NCBI RefSeq assembly: GCF_000156195.1
Contig: NZ_GG688322.1
Coordinates: forward strand, 62,001-126,000
Length of the DNA: 64,000 nt
Direction: 5' to 3'
Origin: Bacteroides finegoldii DSM 17565
GTDB taxonomy: Bacteria; Bacteroidota; Bacteroidia; Bacteroidales; Bacteroidaceae
The notes below the pieces were generated by a model. The model made no database searches. It saw only the letters and a program-made list of their open reading frames with translations, and had not been told where the DNA came from. The stretch's first letter is position 1. Every line of letters begins with the position of its first letter. This document shows, piece by piece, positions 1-9,155 of the stretch. A program made the translations under genes and the position numbers.

Positions 1-847
1 TTGCTGGTAGATGGTTATTGTGTTTCGGAACCCACGGTTGCGGAGAATCTGAAACTAGCTAAAATTCGCAGTAATCGTGTGAAATCGGAACTTATCCTGA
101 GCAAAGGAATCGACGAAAACTGCTTCATCACTCGTAATCATGCTGAAACTTATGGGGATTTGTGCCATGTGGTCATCGTTCGTCTTCGTTTACCCCAAAA
201 TGGGACGGCGGCAAATGTAAAAGAGGATTCTGTAATATCTATAATAAAGGAAAAGGTAATGGAGGTTATTTCGGAAAATTCTGAACAGGAAGCTTGTCCG
301 GGAACAACATCTGTCGGCGTTTCTTCGGAGAAACCTCTGGCTTCATCTGAAACACATCCGTCTTATCGCCTTGCTTTACGCGCTAACCCGCTTCGTTGGG
401 CTACGCTGACTCCCCGAACTGGGTGTTGAATGGCGTGTAAACCGCCACTTGGGTATTTTAGTCAACGGTAGTTGGACCTCATGGAATTGGGATGATAAAA
501 ACCGTCGCTACGCTCTTTGGAAGGTTTCTCCTGAAATACGTTACTATCTGGGCGGGAAAAGTCGTAGCTTTCTCGGAGCGATGTATCATACGGGCGAGTT
601 TCACTACAAACTTGGTAATATCGGTTGTCAGGGTGACTATCAGGGCGGGGGATTTACAGGCGGGTATCAGCTAGGACTGAACAGTAATCTTTCGCTCGAC
701 TTTCATGCCGGAGTAGGTTATACTTACGCCGATTATGACGAATACACGCTTATCAATAAGGTTCGTGTGCGCAAAGATTGTAAGACAAAAAAATATTGGG
801 GTATTAACCAATTAGGAATCACACTGATATGGAAACTATTAAAATAA
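1..847 (+). pseudogene. DUF3575-type outer-membrane protein of a fimbria locus, frameshifted, 5' end outside the window
   Basis: The first 65 or so residues (LVDGYCVSEPTVAENLKLAK) look like the OmpA-like module found in front of DUF3575 barrels in Bacteroides fimbria loci. The frame then reaches SYRLALRANPLRWATLTP, a typical DUF3575 opening, and runs into a stop at 427-429. Beta-barrel sequence resumes one frame over and ends at 847 (GITLIWKLLK). Reading through with one C removed from the CCCC run at 412-415 gives TPELGVEWRVNRHLGILVNG without a break, so one extra base accounts for the damage. The start lies upstream of base 1. The stop overlaps the next gene by 19 nt, as in an intact operon. 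The family assignment is from memory of the motif; a sequencing error in the C run cannot be excluded. Confidence 0.7.
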
Positions 848-1059
848 CTTCATGTGCCGCTCTCATTTGCGGTGCTGTTTTTCTGATGTCCTCCTGTGCT
901 AAGGATGATGTATATCACACTCCTCACCCGACACAAGGAGCATTGCTGGTGACGACAGATTGGAGTGACCGCTCCTCTGAGTCTGTGCAGCCTGTATCCT
1001 ATCTGCTTTGTATTTCCGGTCGTTTAGGAATGAGTGACGAGCAATCCGTGAAAGGATAA
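829..1059 (+). pseudogene. N-terminal remnant of a DUF5119-type lipoprotein
   Basis: Begins with a lipoprotein signal (hydrophobic stretch, then LMSSC at the lipobox) and continues with ALLVTTDWSDRSSESVQP and SYLLCI, which match my memory of DUF5119 fimbria-locus lipoproteins. Only 76 codons remain before TAA at 1057-1059, whereas the family is usually around 300 residues. The sequence just downstream belongs to a different family (fimbrillin), so most of the DUF5119 gene and the start of its neighbour appear deleted. Its ATG lies inside the end of the preceding gene, which fits an original operon. Probably non-functional. Confidence 0.6.
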
Positions 1060-1060
1060 T

Positions 1061-1725
1061 GAGTCGGAATCCTCGCTTGTACCCGACGGACGCACGGCAT
1101 TGACTGTACAGGGGAAAATACGAATATTATCTATTTCCCCGTTGTCGGTGCAGTGGATTTTTATGCATATTATCCTTTTGTCTTTCCGCTGACGGATTAT
1201 ACTTATCCGTTGGATGTGACTGTTCAAAGTAGTCAGGAAGCTGTCGACTTCATGTATGCTGGCAAAGTGGAAGGATGTACAAAGGATAATCCGAAAGTAG
1301 GATTCAATTTTGTTCATAAACTTTCTAAATTAGTATTGGAAATAAGTCCGGGCGATGGATTGAATACGGCTGATCTGAGAAATCTTGGTGTCACAGTTGG
1401 AAATCAACCTATAAAAGCGACTTTTAATCTTTCTAACGGTACGCTTATGTGCGGAGCGGATAAGTCGGATATCACATTGTTTACAACCGAGTCCGGCACT
1501 TTGAGCGAGGCTATTCTATTACCCAATTCAGTTAAGTCACGTGTGCTGACTTTTGATTTGAATAATGGAAATGACGAACCTTTCACCTGGACAATGGATA
1601 AGGCATTGGATGCAGGCAGCAAGTACACGTATGAGGTCCGTTTACATCGTACGAAAGTGGAAATAACAAGTGCTAGTATCACCGGTTGGACACCGGAAAA
1701 TGGAGGTGCTGTGGATGCACACTAA
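1061..1725 (+). pseudogene. Fimbrillin-family remnant lacking its start, with an indel
   Basis: From 1061 one frame reads LVPDGRTALTVQG, a phrase typical of the region just after the signal peptide of Bacteroides fimbrillin-like proteins. After a GGGGAAAA stretch (1111-1118) the reading moves to another frame, ENTNIIYFPVVGAVDFYAYY, which stays open to the TAA at 1725. The C-terminal part contains FVHKLSKLVLEISPG and ends in a complete fimbrillin tail (ITGWTPENGGAVDAH). There is no start codon or lipoprotein signal. One indel near 1111-1118 plus a deletion that fused it to the DUF5119 remnant would explain the state. Intact relatives are surface fimbrial subunits processed from lipoprotein precursors. 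Confidence 0.6.
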
Positions 1726-1770
1726 CTGGTCAATAAGATTAATGATAAATATAAACTAAAAAATACAGTT

Positions 1771-2660
1771 ATGAAGAAGATTTATTTTTATGTTGCTGTT
1801 TTGGCTGCAATATTTGCGGGATGTGATAATGGTGAAATGGATAATGTCGCTAACGATGGGCAAGTAGCAATTGAGGTATTGGCCGGAATTGAGGGAGCGA
1901 AGACGCGTATGGTAGATACGAAGTGGGAGACAAGGGATAAAATGGGAATTTTTGGGAAAAGTGGTAAGTTAGAGTATTCGAATCGTTGTTACAATTGGAT
2001 AAGTGGCAATACTTTTGAGGCTAGTTCGAATATTATTTATTACGGTGCTGAGATAGGTTCTTTTACAGCATATTATCCGTATGCAGAAAATAAAGGAGTA
2101 ATATTCAAATAAAAGATGGAAAGCTCACAAGAAACTTGCTTACGCAGGTTACTCAATTTGAACATAAAATGAGTAAATTGACTTTGAAATTAGTACCGGG
2201 AGAGGGTTATAAAACCATGTCGTATCAACCGGGTAATTTCTCGTCGTATTGGAATTTTAGTTTTTCAAGTTTACATTCTAAGGTTTCATTTGAGATAGCA
2301 ACAGGGAAAGTAGAGCCGCTGGAGGATGTAGGGAAGCTGGATTTTGTTTATTCCCAAAATGGTTTTAATGGGGGAGACTATGATACGGATGAAAAAGTTA
2401 CTTATTATACTTTTATATTATGTCCGGGTGAATTTGTTGAGGGTGGTCTGGGCGTGGACCTGACATATGATAATACTGATGGGTATACTCTTCATACTGA
2501 ACTATTAACTGGCGATAATGTATTTGCAACAGAAGCAGGTAAAGAATATATGTATACTGTGACTCTAAACAAGACAAAATGAGATGTGTCAAATACGACT
2601 ATAAAATCATGGAATCCTGCTACCTTGCCTAATGATGGAAAAGCAGAGGCTGATTTATAA
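1771..2660 (+). pseudogene. Fimbrillin-family lipoprotein with a frameshift and an in-frame stop
   Basis: Starts with a lipoprotein signal ending in AAIFAGC and runs 113 codons to a stop at 2110-2112. One A added in the A-rich stretch at 2106-2109 would join GVIFK to IKDGKLTRNLLTQV and restore one fimbrillin frame (TQFEHKMSKLTLKLVPGEGY). That frame ends in TGA at 2580-2582, yet the same frame past the TGA reads DVSNTTIKSWNPATLPNDGK and stops at 2658-2660, which is the expected fimbrillin tail. The gene therefore carries two independent lesions, a 1-nt deletion and a nonsense mutation, which makes a simple sequencing error less likely than for a single lesion. Confidence 0.7.
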
Positions 2661-2766
2661 ATGTAAAAAGCTCATGATTATGAGAATAAGATATCTTACT
2701 ACATATGAGTACAGAGGTTACATTGAAGACAAATCTGTAAAAATGCCTAGCTAAATCTGTAATGTG

Positions 2767-2796
2767 AAATCCTGTACGAGAAACGTGCAGGATTTT
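2767..2796. terminator. Bidirectional hairpin between convergent genes
   Basis: Arms AAATCCTGTACG and CGTGCAGGATTT (one G-T pair) around a 5-nt loop, with T-rich sequence on both sides. It lies between the fimbrillin pseudogene (+) and the CDF transporter (-). Confidence 0.6.
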
Positions 2797-2809
2797 GTAT
2801 TTGTACTAA

Positions 2810-3724
2810 TCAGACCATACCCTTGTTCACTCCGAATTTCTCATCTGTCTGACATTCTCCGGCAGGCTCTACGTGTACTAAAATATCATATACATTGTCT
2901 ATGGAGTCTTCTATGCTTTTTTCTACGGCTCCGGCAATTTCGTGTGCCTGTGTGATGGTTATATGAGGATTCACTTCAATGTCGAGAGTGATGATATACC
3001 GGTTTCCTATCATTCGTGATCTGACCCGATGCGGATTGCTTGCTCCCGGCACTTTCTCGACGGCTTCGAATATCTTATTGTATACATTGACATCTTTTAC
3101 ACCATCCATAAGTTCTACATTTGAGTCCATGAAAATACTGATGGAAGATTTGATGATAAAGAGACTGATTATCAATCCTGTTATTGAGTCGAGTATGGGT
3201 AACTTAAGTAGGAAAGTAAACAGTAAGCCTAATAAAACTCCTGCCGAAATAATGACATCATTACGCATATTAATCGCATTTGCCGTCAGCATGGAGCTGT
3301 CTATTTTCTTTCCTTGCTTGTATTGATATGAAGCTAATAGTAGCTTACCGATAATAGAGAATATAGTAACATAGATAGCGATGGCTGACGGTATCTCTTT
3401 CATTTCATCGGAAAAGATGTTTTGGATGGATGATATCAACATCTGCATACCAGCATAGAATATCACAAGTGACAGGATTTTAGTCGCGATCCCTTCTGCT
3501 TTTTCATAACCGAATACATATTTCTTTGAAGGCGGACGATTCATCACTCTTGCTGTAAAAATCATCACGATAGAGATGAGGACATCGGTTGCCGAGTCGA
3601 TACCGTCGCCTATTACCGCTAAACTACCGGTAAATAAACCGATTATGATTTTGGATGCGGACAGGATTGCATTGCCGATTGTGCTGATCCATGAGGTTTT
3701 GATTAGTATGTTCTCTCTTGACAT
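2810..3724 (-). CDS. Cation diffusion facilitator (CDF) metal transporter
   Basis: 304 residues, the normal CDF length: a six-helix membrane domain followed by a cytoplasmic ferredoxin-like C-terminal domain (about residues 210-290, including RYIITLDIEVNPHITITQAH). CDF proteins export divalent metals in exchange for protons. The site equivalent to the FieF transport site reads D43 and D47 in helix 2 (GDGIDSATD) and N152 and D156 in helix 5 (NMRND), so the helix-5 histidine common in zinc transporters is replaced by asparagine. I infer a preference for manganese or another harder metal; substrate is not proven. Single gene with its own -7 box upstream. Confidence 0.85.
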   Translation of the reverse strand: MSRENILIKTSWISTIGNAILSASKIIIGLFTGSLAVIGDGIDSATDVLISIVMIFTARVMNRPPSKKYVFGYEKAEGIATKILSLVIFYAGMQMLISSIQNIFSDEMKEIPSAIAIYVTIFSIIGKLLLASYQYKQGKKIDSSMLTANAINMRNDVIISAGVLLGLLFTFLLKLPILDSITGLIISLFIIKSSISIFMDSNVELMDGVKDVNVYNKIFEAVEKVPGASNPHRVRSRMIGNRYIITLDIEVNPHITITQAHEIAGAVEKSIEDSIDNVYDILVHVEPAGECQTDEKFGVNKGMV

Positions 3725-3766
3725 TGAAGTGACCCTTTATAATTGTTTTGTAATGGATTGGGGGAG

Positions 3767-3774
3767 CAAAGATA
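3767..3774 (-). promoter_or_regulatory. Bacteroides -7 box for the CDF gene
   Basis: TATCTTTG on the minus strand matches TAnnTTTG, about 43 nt upstream of the CDF start codon. No convincing -33 TTTG was found at the usual distance. Confidence 0.5.
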
Positions 3775-3909
3775 AACATTAATAGGAGTTTGTGATATGA
3801 AGTTATGAAAAACTTTTTCCGCCTTTTTAGTAGTTTATGCGTTTTAGTTGTATTATATATAGATGGTCAATTAAAAACAAGACAAATCATTTATTAAATA
3901 GTTAACCGC

Positions 3910-6216
3910 ATGTTCAAAAAACTAAGTAGCTCTTTTCTCATTGTGTCAGCTTGTATTTTTTCTTCTTGCACGCCTACCGTCAAGCAAGAAATTGCAATTC
4001 TGCCTACCCCCGTTAGTCTGACCGAGCAGTCGGGCTCGTTTGTTTTAAAAGATGGCATGAAGATCGGAGTTTCCGATCAGTCGTTGTTTCCGGCTACCGG
4101 ATACCTGCAGGAAATTCTTCGGAATGTCGTATCGTCTTCTGTTGAGGTCACTACCGATAAGAGTCAGGTAGGTATGTATTTTCAGTTGAAGGATACTGCT
4201 GGAAAGCCCGGCTCTTATAAGCTTGAGTCTACGCCGGAGTATATTCGGGTAGAGGCAACTGACTATTCGGGCATTATTTCTGCTATTACTACTATTCGCC
4301 AGTTGCTTCCTGCGGTGACAGAAGTGCAGGGAGAGAAACAGAATTATTCTATTCCTGTCGTGCAAATAGAAGATGCGCCACGATTTGAGTGGCGTGGATT
4401 TATGTTGGATGCTTCCCGCCATTTCTGGAATAAAAAAGAAGTGAAGCATATATTAGATCTGATGTCTTTGTATAAACTTAATAAGTTCCATTGGCATCTG
4501 TCCGATGATCAGGGCTGGCGTATAGAGATCGAGAAGTACCCGTTGCTTACAGAAAAAGGGGCCTGGCGTAAATTCAATACGCAGGATCGTACCTGTATGG
4601 CACGTGCGAAAGAAGAAGATAATACCGATTTCCTGATTCCGGAAGATAAGATACGCATTGTGGAAGGAGATACGCTGTATGGAGGTTATTACACTCATGA
4701 TGATATAAAAGAAATAGTCGCCTATGCTGCGCAAAGAGGTATCGATGTCATTCCCGAGATTGATATGCCGGGACATTTCCTGGCAGCTATCGGTCAATAT
4801 CCGGAATTGGCGTGTGACGGATTAATCGGGTGGGGGGAAACTTTCTCTTCTCCTATCTGTCCGGGTAAAGATACAACGCTGGAGTTCTGTCAGAATGTAT
4901 TCAAAGAAGTTTTTGAACTTTTCCCTTATGAATATGTGCACATGGGTGGTGATGAAGTGGAAAAAGCCAACTGGAAGAAATGTCCTCTTTGTCAGAAACG
5001 GATTCGTACGGAGAAATTGGGTTCGGTAGAAGAACTTCAGGCATGGTTTGTACGTGACATGGAGAAATTTTTCCTTGCCAACGGAAAGAAACTCATAGGC
5101 TGGGATGAAGTGGTATCCGACGGATTATCTTCCGATGCCACTATTACATGGTGGAGAAGTTGGGCGAAAGATGCATTGCCTACGGCAACTGCACAAAAGC
5201 AGAAAGTGATTGTTTGTCCGAATGAATATTTTTATTTCGATTATGCGCAGGATCAGAATTCAGTAAAGAAAATACTTGCGTATGATCCGTGTGCAGACGA
5301 GCGGTTATCGCCGGAACAGAAGGAATATATCTGGGGTGTGCAAGCGAATCTCTGGGCTGAATGGATTCCGACAATGAAGCGCATTGAATATTTGATTGTT
5401 CCCCGTATGATAGCGTTGAGTGAAATAGCTTGGGCGGAGCCGACAGCTAAACCGGATCTCGAAGAATTCTATCGTCAGCTTGTTCCGCAATTTAAGCGGA
5501 TGGATGTGATGAGGGTAAATTATAGGGTGCCTGACTTGCAGGGATTCTATAAAGTGAATGCATTTATTGATGAAACAACTGTGGAATTGACTTGCCCGTT
5601 ACCCGGTACTGAAATACGGTATACGACAGACGGCAGTATGCCTACCAAAGAATCAGCTCTTTATAACGGTGCTTTGGAGGTTGGGAAGGCTACGGATTTC
5701 GCTTTCCGCACTTTCCGTCCGGATGGTTCTCCTTCGGATGTGGTGCGTACCAAGTATGTAAAGGCTCCTTATGCAGAGGCGGTGACTGCTCCGGCTGCTT
5801 TGCAGCCCGGCTTGAAAGCAGTATGGCACGATTTTCGTGGTAATCTTTGTGCGGATATTGATGCAGCTCCTGTCAAAGGGGAGTATGTGGTGGAATCGGT
5901 ATCCATTCCCGAAGAGGTGAAAGGAAATATCGGTCTGGTATTGACTGGCTATCTGGAAGTTCCTGCCGATGGTATCTATACATTTGCCCTTCTCTCGGAC
6001 GACGGTAGCACATTAATGCTTGACGGTGAATTGTTGGGAGATAATGATGGAGCACATTCGCCGGTAGAGATTATTGTGCAGAAGGCTTTGAAAGCCGGGC
6101 TTCATCCGATAGAAGTGCGTTACTTCGATTGTAACGGAGGCGTATTGCAGATGGAACTGGTGAATGAAAAAGGTGAAAAAGAAGTATTGCCAAATGCATG
6201 GCTGAAACATGAATAA
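3910..6216 (+). CDS. Beta-N-acetylhexosaminidase, GH20 lipoprotein
   Basis: 768 residues. A lipoprotein signal (LIVSACIFSSC) directs it to the envelope. A GH20b N-terminal domain (about 30-155) is followed by the GH20 barrel (about 160-510) with HMGGDEVE, whose D348-E349 pair is the family's acid/base and substrate-assisting couple. Then come a chitobiase/FN3-like module (IRYTTDGSMPTKES, about 555-610) and a PA14-like C-terminal domain (GYLEVPADGIYTFALLSDDG, about 675-765). GH20 enzymes release terminal GlcNAc or GalNAc from glycans, in Bacteroides typically host mucin or N-glycans. No SusC/SusD pair is nearby, so it is not part of a recognisable polysaccharide locus. Confidence 0.93.
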   Translation: MFKKLSSSFLIVSACIFSSCTPTVKQEIAILPTPVSLTEQSGSFVLKDGMKIGVSDQSLFPATGYLQEILRNVVSSSVEVTTDKSQVGMYFQLKDTAGKPGSYKLESTPEYIRVEATDYSGIISAITTIRQLLPAVTEVQGEKQNYSIPVVQIEDAPRFEWRGFMLDASRHFWNKKEVKHILDLMSLYKLNKFHWHLSDDQGWRIEIEKYPLLTEKGAWRKFNTQDRTCMARAKEEDNTDFLIPEDKIRIVEGDTLYGGYYTHDDIKEIVAYAAQRGIDVIPEIDMPGHFLAAIGQYPELACDGLIGWGETFSSPICPGKDTTLEFCQNVFKEVFELFPYEYVHMGGDEVEKANWKKCPLCQKRIRTEKLGSVEELQAWFVRDMEKFFLANGKKLIGWDEVVSDGLSSDATITWWRSWAKDALPTATAQKQKVIVCPNEYFYFDYAQDQNSVKKILAYDPCADERLSPEQKEYIWGVQANLWAEWIPTMKRIEYLIVPRMIALSEIAWAEPTAKPDLEEFYRQLVPQFKRMDVMRVNYRVPDLQGFYKVNAFIDETTVELTCPLPGTEIRYTTDGSMPTKESALYNGALEVGKATDFAFRTFRPDGSPSDVVRTKYVKAPYAEAVTAPAALQPGLKAVWHDFRGNLCADIDAAPVKGEYVVESVSIPEEVKGNIGLVLTGYLEVPADGIYTFALLSDDGSTLMLDGELLGDNDGAHSPVEIIVQKALKAGLHPIEVRYFDCNGGVLQMELVNEKGEKEVLPNAWLKHE

Positions 6217-6229
6217 CTATTCTGTTGCC

Positions 6230-6343
6230 TTGTTTGTATTTGAGTGAATCGTTTCTTCTACAGCCTGTTCCTTTGAGTATATCTACTATCAGGAGACTGT
6301 CTTCTTAGAAACGATTCACCTCAGACAAACTACATACAAACAA
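6230..6343. repeat. Two-tier inverted repeat between convergent genes
   Basis: Outer arms TTGTTTGTAT (6230-6239) and ATACAAACAA (6334-6343), inner arms GTGAATCGTTTCT (6244-6256) and AGAAACGATTCAC (6307-6319), both perfect. The 50-nt centre has no ORF. It probably ends transcription from both the hexosaminidase and flavodoxin genes, but it is larger than a normal terminator. Confidence 0.6.
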
Positions 6344-6425
6344 AGCTAAACTTATGCTAAGGTTATCGCTTAAACTGCTATCTTTATACCTTCTTTTTAC
6401 TGCGGTCTTTTATGTTAAGGTGAAA

Positions 6426-6932
6426 TTAGCTAATTTCTTGTTTCACTTGTTTAGCCCATGCGCTGATACGTTCGTCTGTTTTGCTATCTTCGTTGACTTC
6501 GTCAAGTGGAAGACCTACAAACTTACCGTCTACGACGGCAATGGAAGAATCGAAGGTATAGCCTGCAGTGTCTGTTGCTCCACAGAATTTGCAGTGGGTA
6601 TCTTTCAGATCTTCATAAAGAATACCTATTGCGTCACAGAATGTGTCGCTATACGAGTCAGAGTCGCCGCAACCGAACAGGGCTACAGATTTGTGGGATA
6701 AATCACACTTCTTTAAAACTTTTACTCCATTGTACCAGTCGTCTTGAAGTTCGCCTGCTCCCCATGTGGAAGAGCCGAGCACCAATACGTCATATTCATT
6801 GACTAACGCCTCTGTTAGCTTGGATACATCAAATACATCTGCCGATGGTACATCTAATTTCTCTGCAATTCGACGGGCAAGGTCTTCTGTTGTTCCGGTT
6901 GTAGAACCATAAAATACACCAATTTTATTCAT
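6426..6932 (-). CDS. fldA: Long-chain flavodoxin
   Basis: 168 residues from ATG at 6932 (MNKIGVFYGSTTGTTEDLAR). The N-terminal SxTGTT loop binds FMN phosphate, SSTWGAGELQDDW matches the 50s loop and GCGDSDSYSDTFCDA the 90s loop with the long-chain insertion. It is a soluble low-potential electron carrier that can replace ferredoxin under iron limitation. An upstream in-frame ATG at 6998 would add 22 residues, but that segment overlaps the -7 box at 6961-6968, so the shorter start is chosen. Confidence 0.93.
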   Translation of the reverse strand: MNKIGVFYGSTTGTTEDLARRIAEKLDVPSADVFDVSKLTEALVNEYDVLVLGSSTWGAGELQDDWYNGVKVLKKCDLSHKSVALFGCGDSDSYSDTFCDAIGILYEDLKDTHCKFCGATDTAGYTFDSSIAVVDGKFVGLPLDEVNEDSKTDERISAWAKQVKQEIS

Positions 6933-6960
6933 CTTTGATTCGTTTTTAAATGTAACGCTG

Positions 6961-6968
6961 CAAAGATA
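6961..6968 (-). promoter_or_regulatory. -7 box for flavodoxin
   Basis: TATCTTTG on the minus strand, 28 nt before the chosen flavodoxin ATG. It decides the start because it lies inside the longer reading frame. Confidence 0.6.
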
Positions 6969-6990
6969 GAGGGGCTTAAAGAAATAGGAA

Positions 6991-7040
6991 ATCCCCATTT
7001 ATAATGGAAGATTTGTCTCCTTCTCATTATAAATGGGGAT
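6991..7040 (-). terminator. Hairpin after the AICAR formyltransferase gene
   Basis: Perfect 16-bp arms ATCCCCATTTATAATG (6991-7006) and CATTATAAATGGGGAT (7025-7040) around an 18-nt loop, followed on the minus strand by a T-rich stretch. Located between the formyltransferase stop and the flavodoxin promoter. Confidence 0.6.
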
Positions 7041-7066
7041 ATATGGAATAAAAATGGTCGATCTTT

Positions 7067-8242
7067 TTAATGGTGGAACAAGCGGATGCCTGTAAATGCC
7101 ATTGCCATATTGTATTTGTCGCAAGTTTCAATCACATGATCGTCACGTACTGATCCGCCCGGTTGTGCAATATAGCTAACGCCACTCTTGTGTGCGCGTT
7201 CTATATTATCTCCGAATGGGAAGAATGCATCCGATCCTAAAGCTACGCCTGTCATCGTATCCAACCATGCCCGTTTTTCTTCGCGTGTCAGTATTTCCGG
7301 CTTTTCAGTGAAGAACTGTTGCCAGATGCCGTCTGCCAGTACGTCGTCATAATCTTCTGAGATGTAAACGTCAATCGTGTTATCACGGTCTGCACGACGG
7401 ATTTTCTCAATCCACGGCAAGTTCATCACTTTCGGGTGTTGGCGTAAATACCAGATATCTGCTTTATTTCCTGCCAGGCGCGTACAGTGGATACGTGACT
7501 GTTGGCCTGCGCCAATACCGATTGCCTGTCCGTCTTTGGCATAACATACAGAATTAGATTGTGTATATTTTAAAGTGATTAAGGCAATGATTAAGTCGCG
7601 TTTTGCATCAGCCGGGATTTCCTTGTTCTGCGTAGGCATCTCTTTCAAAAGACTTTCATCGATCTTCAATTCGTTTCTTCCTTGTTCGAAAGTTACTCCG
7701 AATACATCTTTATGTTCGATAGGAGCCGGGCGGTATGCAGGATCTATCTTTATTACATTATAGGTTCCTTTTCTTTTATTCTTTAGAATCTCCAGTGCTT
7801 CGGGAGTGTAGTCAGGAGCAATGACACCATCGGATACTTCACGGTTGATGATGCGTGCTGTTTCTTCGTCACAAGTGTCGGACAATGCGATAAAGTCTCC
7901 GTAAGACGACATGCGGTCTGCTCCACGTGCACGGGCGTATGCTGTAGCCAATGGAGATAGTTTCATGTCGTCTACGAAATAAATCTTTTTCAGCGTGTCG
8001 CTCATTTCTACCGCAACAGCAGCACCCGCAGGGCTGACATGTTTAAAAGAAGCGGCAGCCGGCAGTCCGGTAGCTTCTTTCAGTTCTTTCACTAGTTGCC
8101 AACTGTTGAATGCATCCAATAGATTGATATAACCGGGACGTCCATTCAACACTTCGATGGGGAGTTCGCCTTCTTTCATGAAGATACGGGCAGGCTTTTG
8201 ATTAGGGTTGCAGCCGTATTTCAGTTCGAGTTCGTTTGCCAT
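7067..8242 (-). CDS. Stand-alone AICAR formyltransferase (C-terminal domain of PurH)
   Basis: 391 residues that correspond only to the transformylase domain of PurH/ATIC; the N-terminal IMP cyclohydrolase (MGS-like) domain is absent and there is no room for it upstream. Visible motifs: SFKHVSPAGAAVAVEM with the catalytic Lys-His pair, YTQSNSVCYAKDGQAIGIGA, SRIHCTRLAG, and DAFFPFGDNIERAHKSGV near the C-terminus. It should transfer a formyl group from 10-formyl-THF to AICAR in purine synthesis. A separate cyclohydrolase or a full PurH must exist elsewhere in the genome. Monocistronic, with a -7 box on the minus strand at 8289-8296. Confidence 0.9.
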   Translation of the reverse strand: MANELELKYGCNPNQKPARIFMKEGELPIEVLNGRPGYINLLDAFNSWQLVKELKEATGLPAAASFKHVSPAGAAVAVEMSDTLKKIYFVDDMKLSPLATAYARARGADRMSSYGDFIALSDTCDEETARIINREVSDGVIAPDYTPEALEILKNKRKGTYNVIKIDPAYRPAPIEHKDVFGVTFEQGRNELKIDESLLKEMPTQNKEIPADAKRDLIIALITLKYTQSNSVCYAKDGQAIGIGAGQQSRIHCTRLAGNKADIWYLRQHPKVMNLPWIEKIRRADRDNTIDVYISEDYDDVLADGIWQQFFTEKPEILTREEKRAWLDTMTGVALGSDAFFPFGDNIERAHKSGVSYIAQPGGSVRDDHVIETCDKYNMAMAFTGIRLFHH

Positions 8243-8288
8243 TTTATTAATTATAAATTATGAGTTGCTAATTACAAATTGATAGCGA

Positions 8289-8296
8289 CAAAATTA
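8289..8296 (-). promoter_or_regulatory. -7 box for the AICAR formyltransferase gene
   Basis: TAATTTTG on the minus strand fits TAnnTTTG and gives a leader of about 40 nt. Confidence 0.4.
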
Positions 8297-8450
8297 CGAA
8301 AAAAAGATAAGCTTGCCTAGACTTGTATTGTAAAATAGTAATATGTAATTAGTATTTAGAATATTGTAATGGTTCAAAATACCTATAAATGGTGATTGCG
8401 ATTTCGTGAAATATTCCGTTTCTTTGCACTCGCTAAATATAATAGGTAAG

Positions 8451-9155
8451 ATGGATAATTTACAAAAATATAAGCCGACTGATAAGATGATTGATCTTAT
8501 CAGTGACAATTATTCCTTGTTGCAGGTAATGAGTCGTTTCGGGCTTTCGTTAGGGTTTGGAGATAAAACGGTAAAGGAGGTTTGCGAGCTGAATGGAGTA
8601 GATTGCCGTACTTTCCTTATTGTAGTTAATTTTATGGCTGAGGGCTTTTCTCGGTTAGATGGAGATAAAGATGATATTTCCATCCCTGCGTTGATTGATT
8701 ATCTGCGGCAGGCACACATCTATTTTCTTGATTTTTCTCTTCCCGCCATCCGGCGCAAATTGATTGAAGCCATTGACTGCTCGCAGGACGATGTTGCTTT
8801 CCTTATTCTGAAGTTTTTTGATGAATATACCCGTGAAGTGCGTAAACATATGGATTATGAAGAGAAAACCGTATTTAAGTATGTGGATGCGCTAATAGCA
8901 GGAAATGCCCCGAAAAACTACCAGATCAGTACATTCTCCAAACATCACGACCAAGTGGGAGAGAAGTTGACCGAACTGAAGAATATCATTATTAAATATT
9001 GTCCGGCCAAAGCCAATGAGAATCTTCTGAATGCGGCGCTTTTTGATATTTATGCTTGTGAGGAGGGACTGGAATCTCATTGCAAGATAGAGGACTATAT
9101 TTTTGTTCCTGCTATTTTGAACCTGGAAAGGAGGATGATGGAAAATGAAAAATAA
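8451..9155 (+). CDS. Hemerythrin-like (HHE) protein with an N-terminal ScdA-like segment
   Basis: 234 residues from ATG at 8451 (MDNLQKYKPTDKMIDL). The C-terminal half has the spaced His/Glu pattern of an HHE four-helix bundle that binds a di-iron centre: HMDYEEKTVF, FSKHHDQVGEKL and LESHCKIEDYIFVPAIL. The N-terminal part (SLLQVMSRFGLSLGFGDKTV) resembles the ScdA/RIC N-terminal domain but lacks the paired cysteines. Such proteins sense or buffer O2, NO or iron. An in-frame ATG at 8406 exists, but it precedes the near-consensus -7 box TTTCTTTG at 8419-8426, so 8451 is preferred. The stop overlaps the next gene, implying co-translation. Confidence 0.75.
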   Translation: MDNLQKYKPTDKMIDLISDNYSLLQVMSRFGLSLGFGDKTVKEVCELNGVDCRTFLIVVNFMAEGFSRLDGDKDDISIPALIDYLRQAHIYFLDFSLPAIRRKLIEAIDCSQDDVAFLILKFFDEYTREVRKHMDYEEKTVFKYVDALIAGNAPKNYQISTFSKHHDQVGEKLTELKNIIIKYCPAKANENLLNAALFDIYACEEGLESHCKIEDYIFVPAILNLERRMMENEK

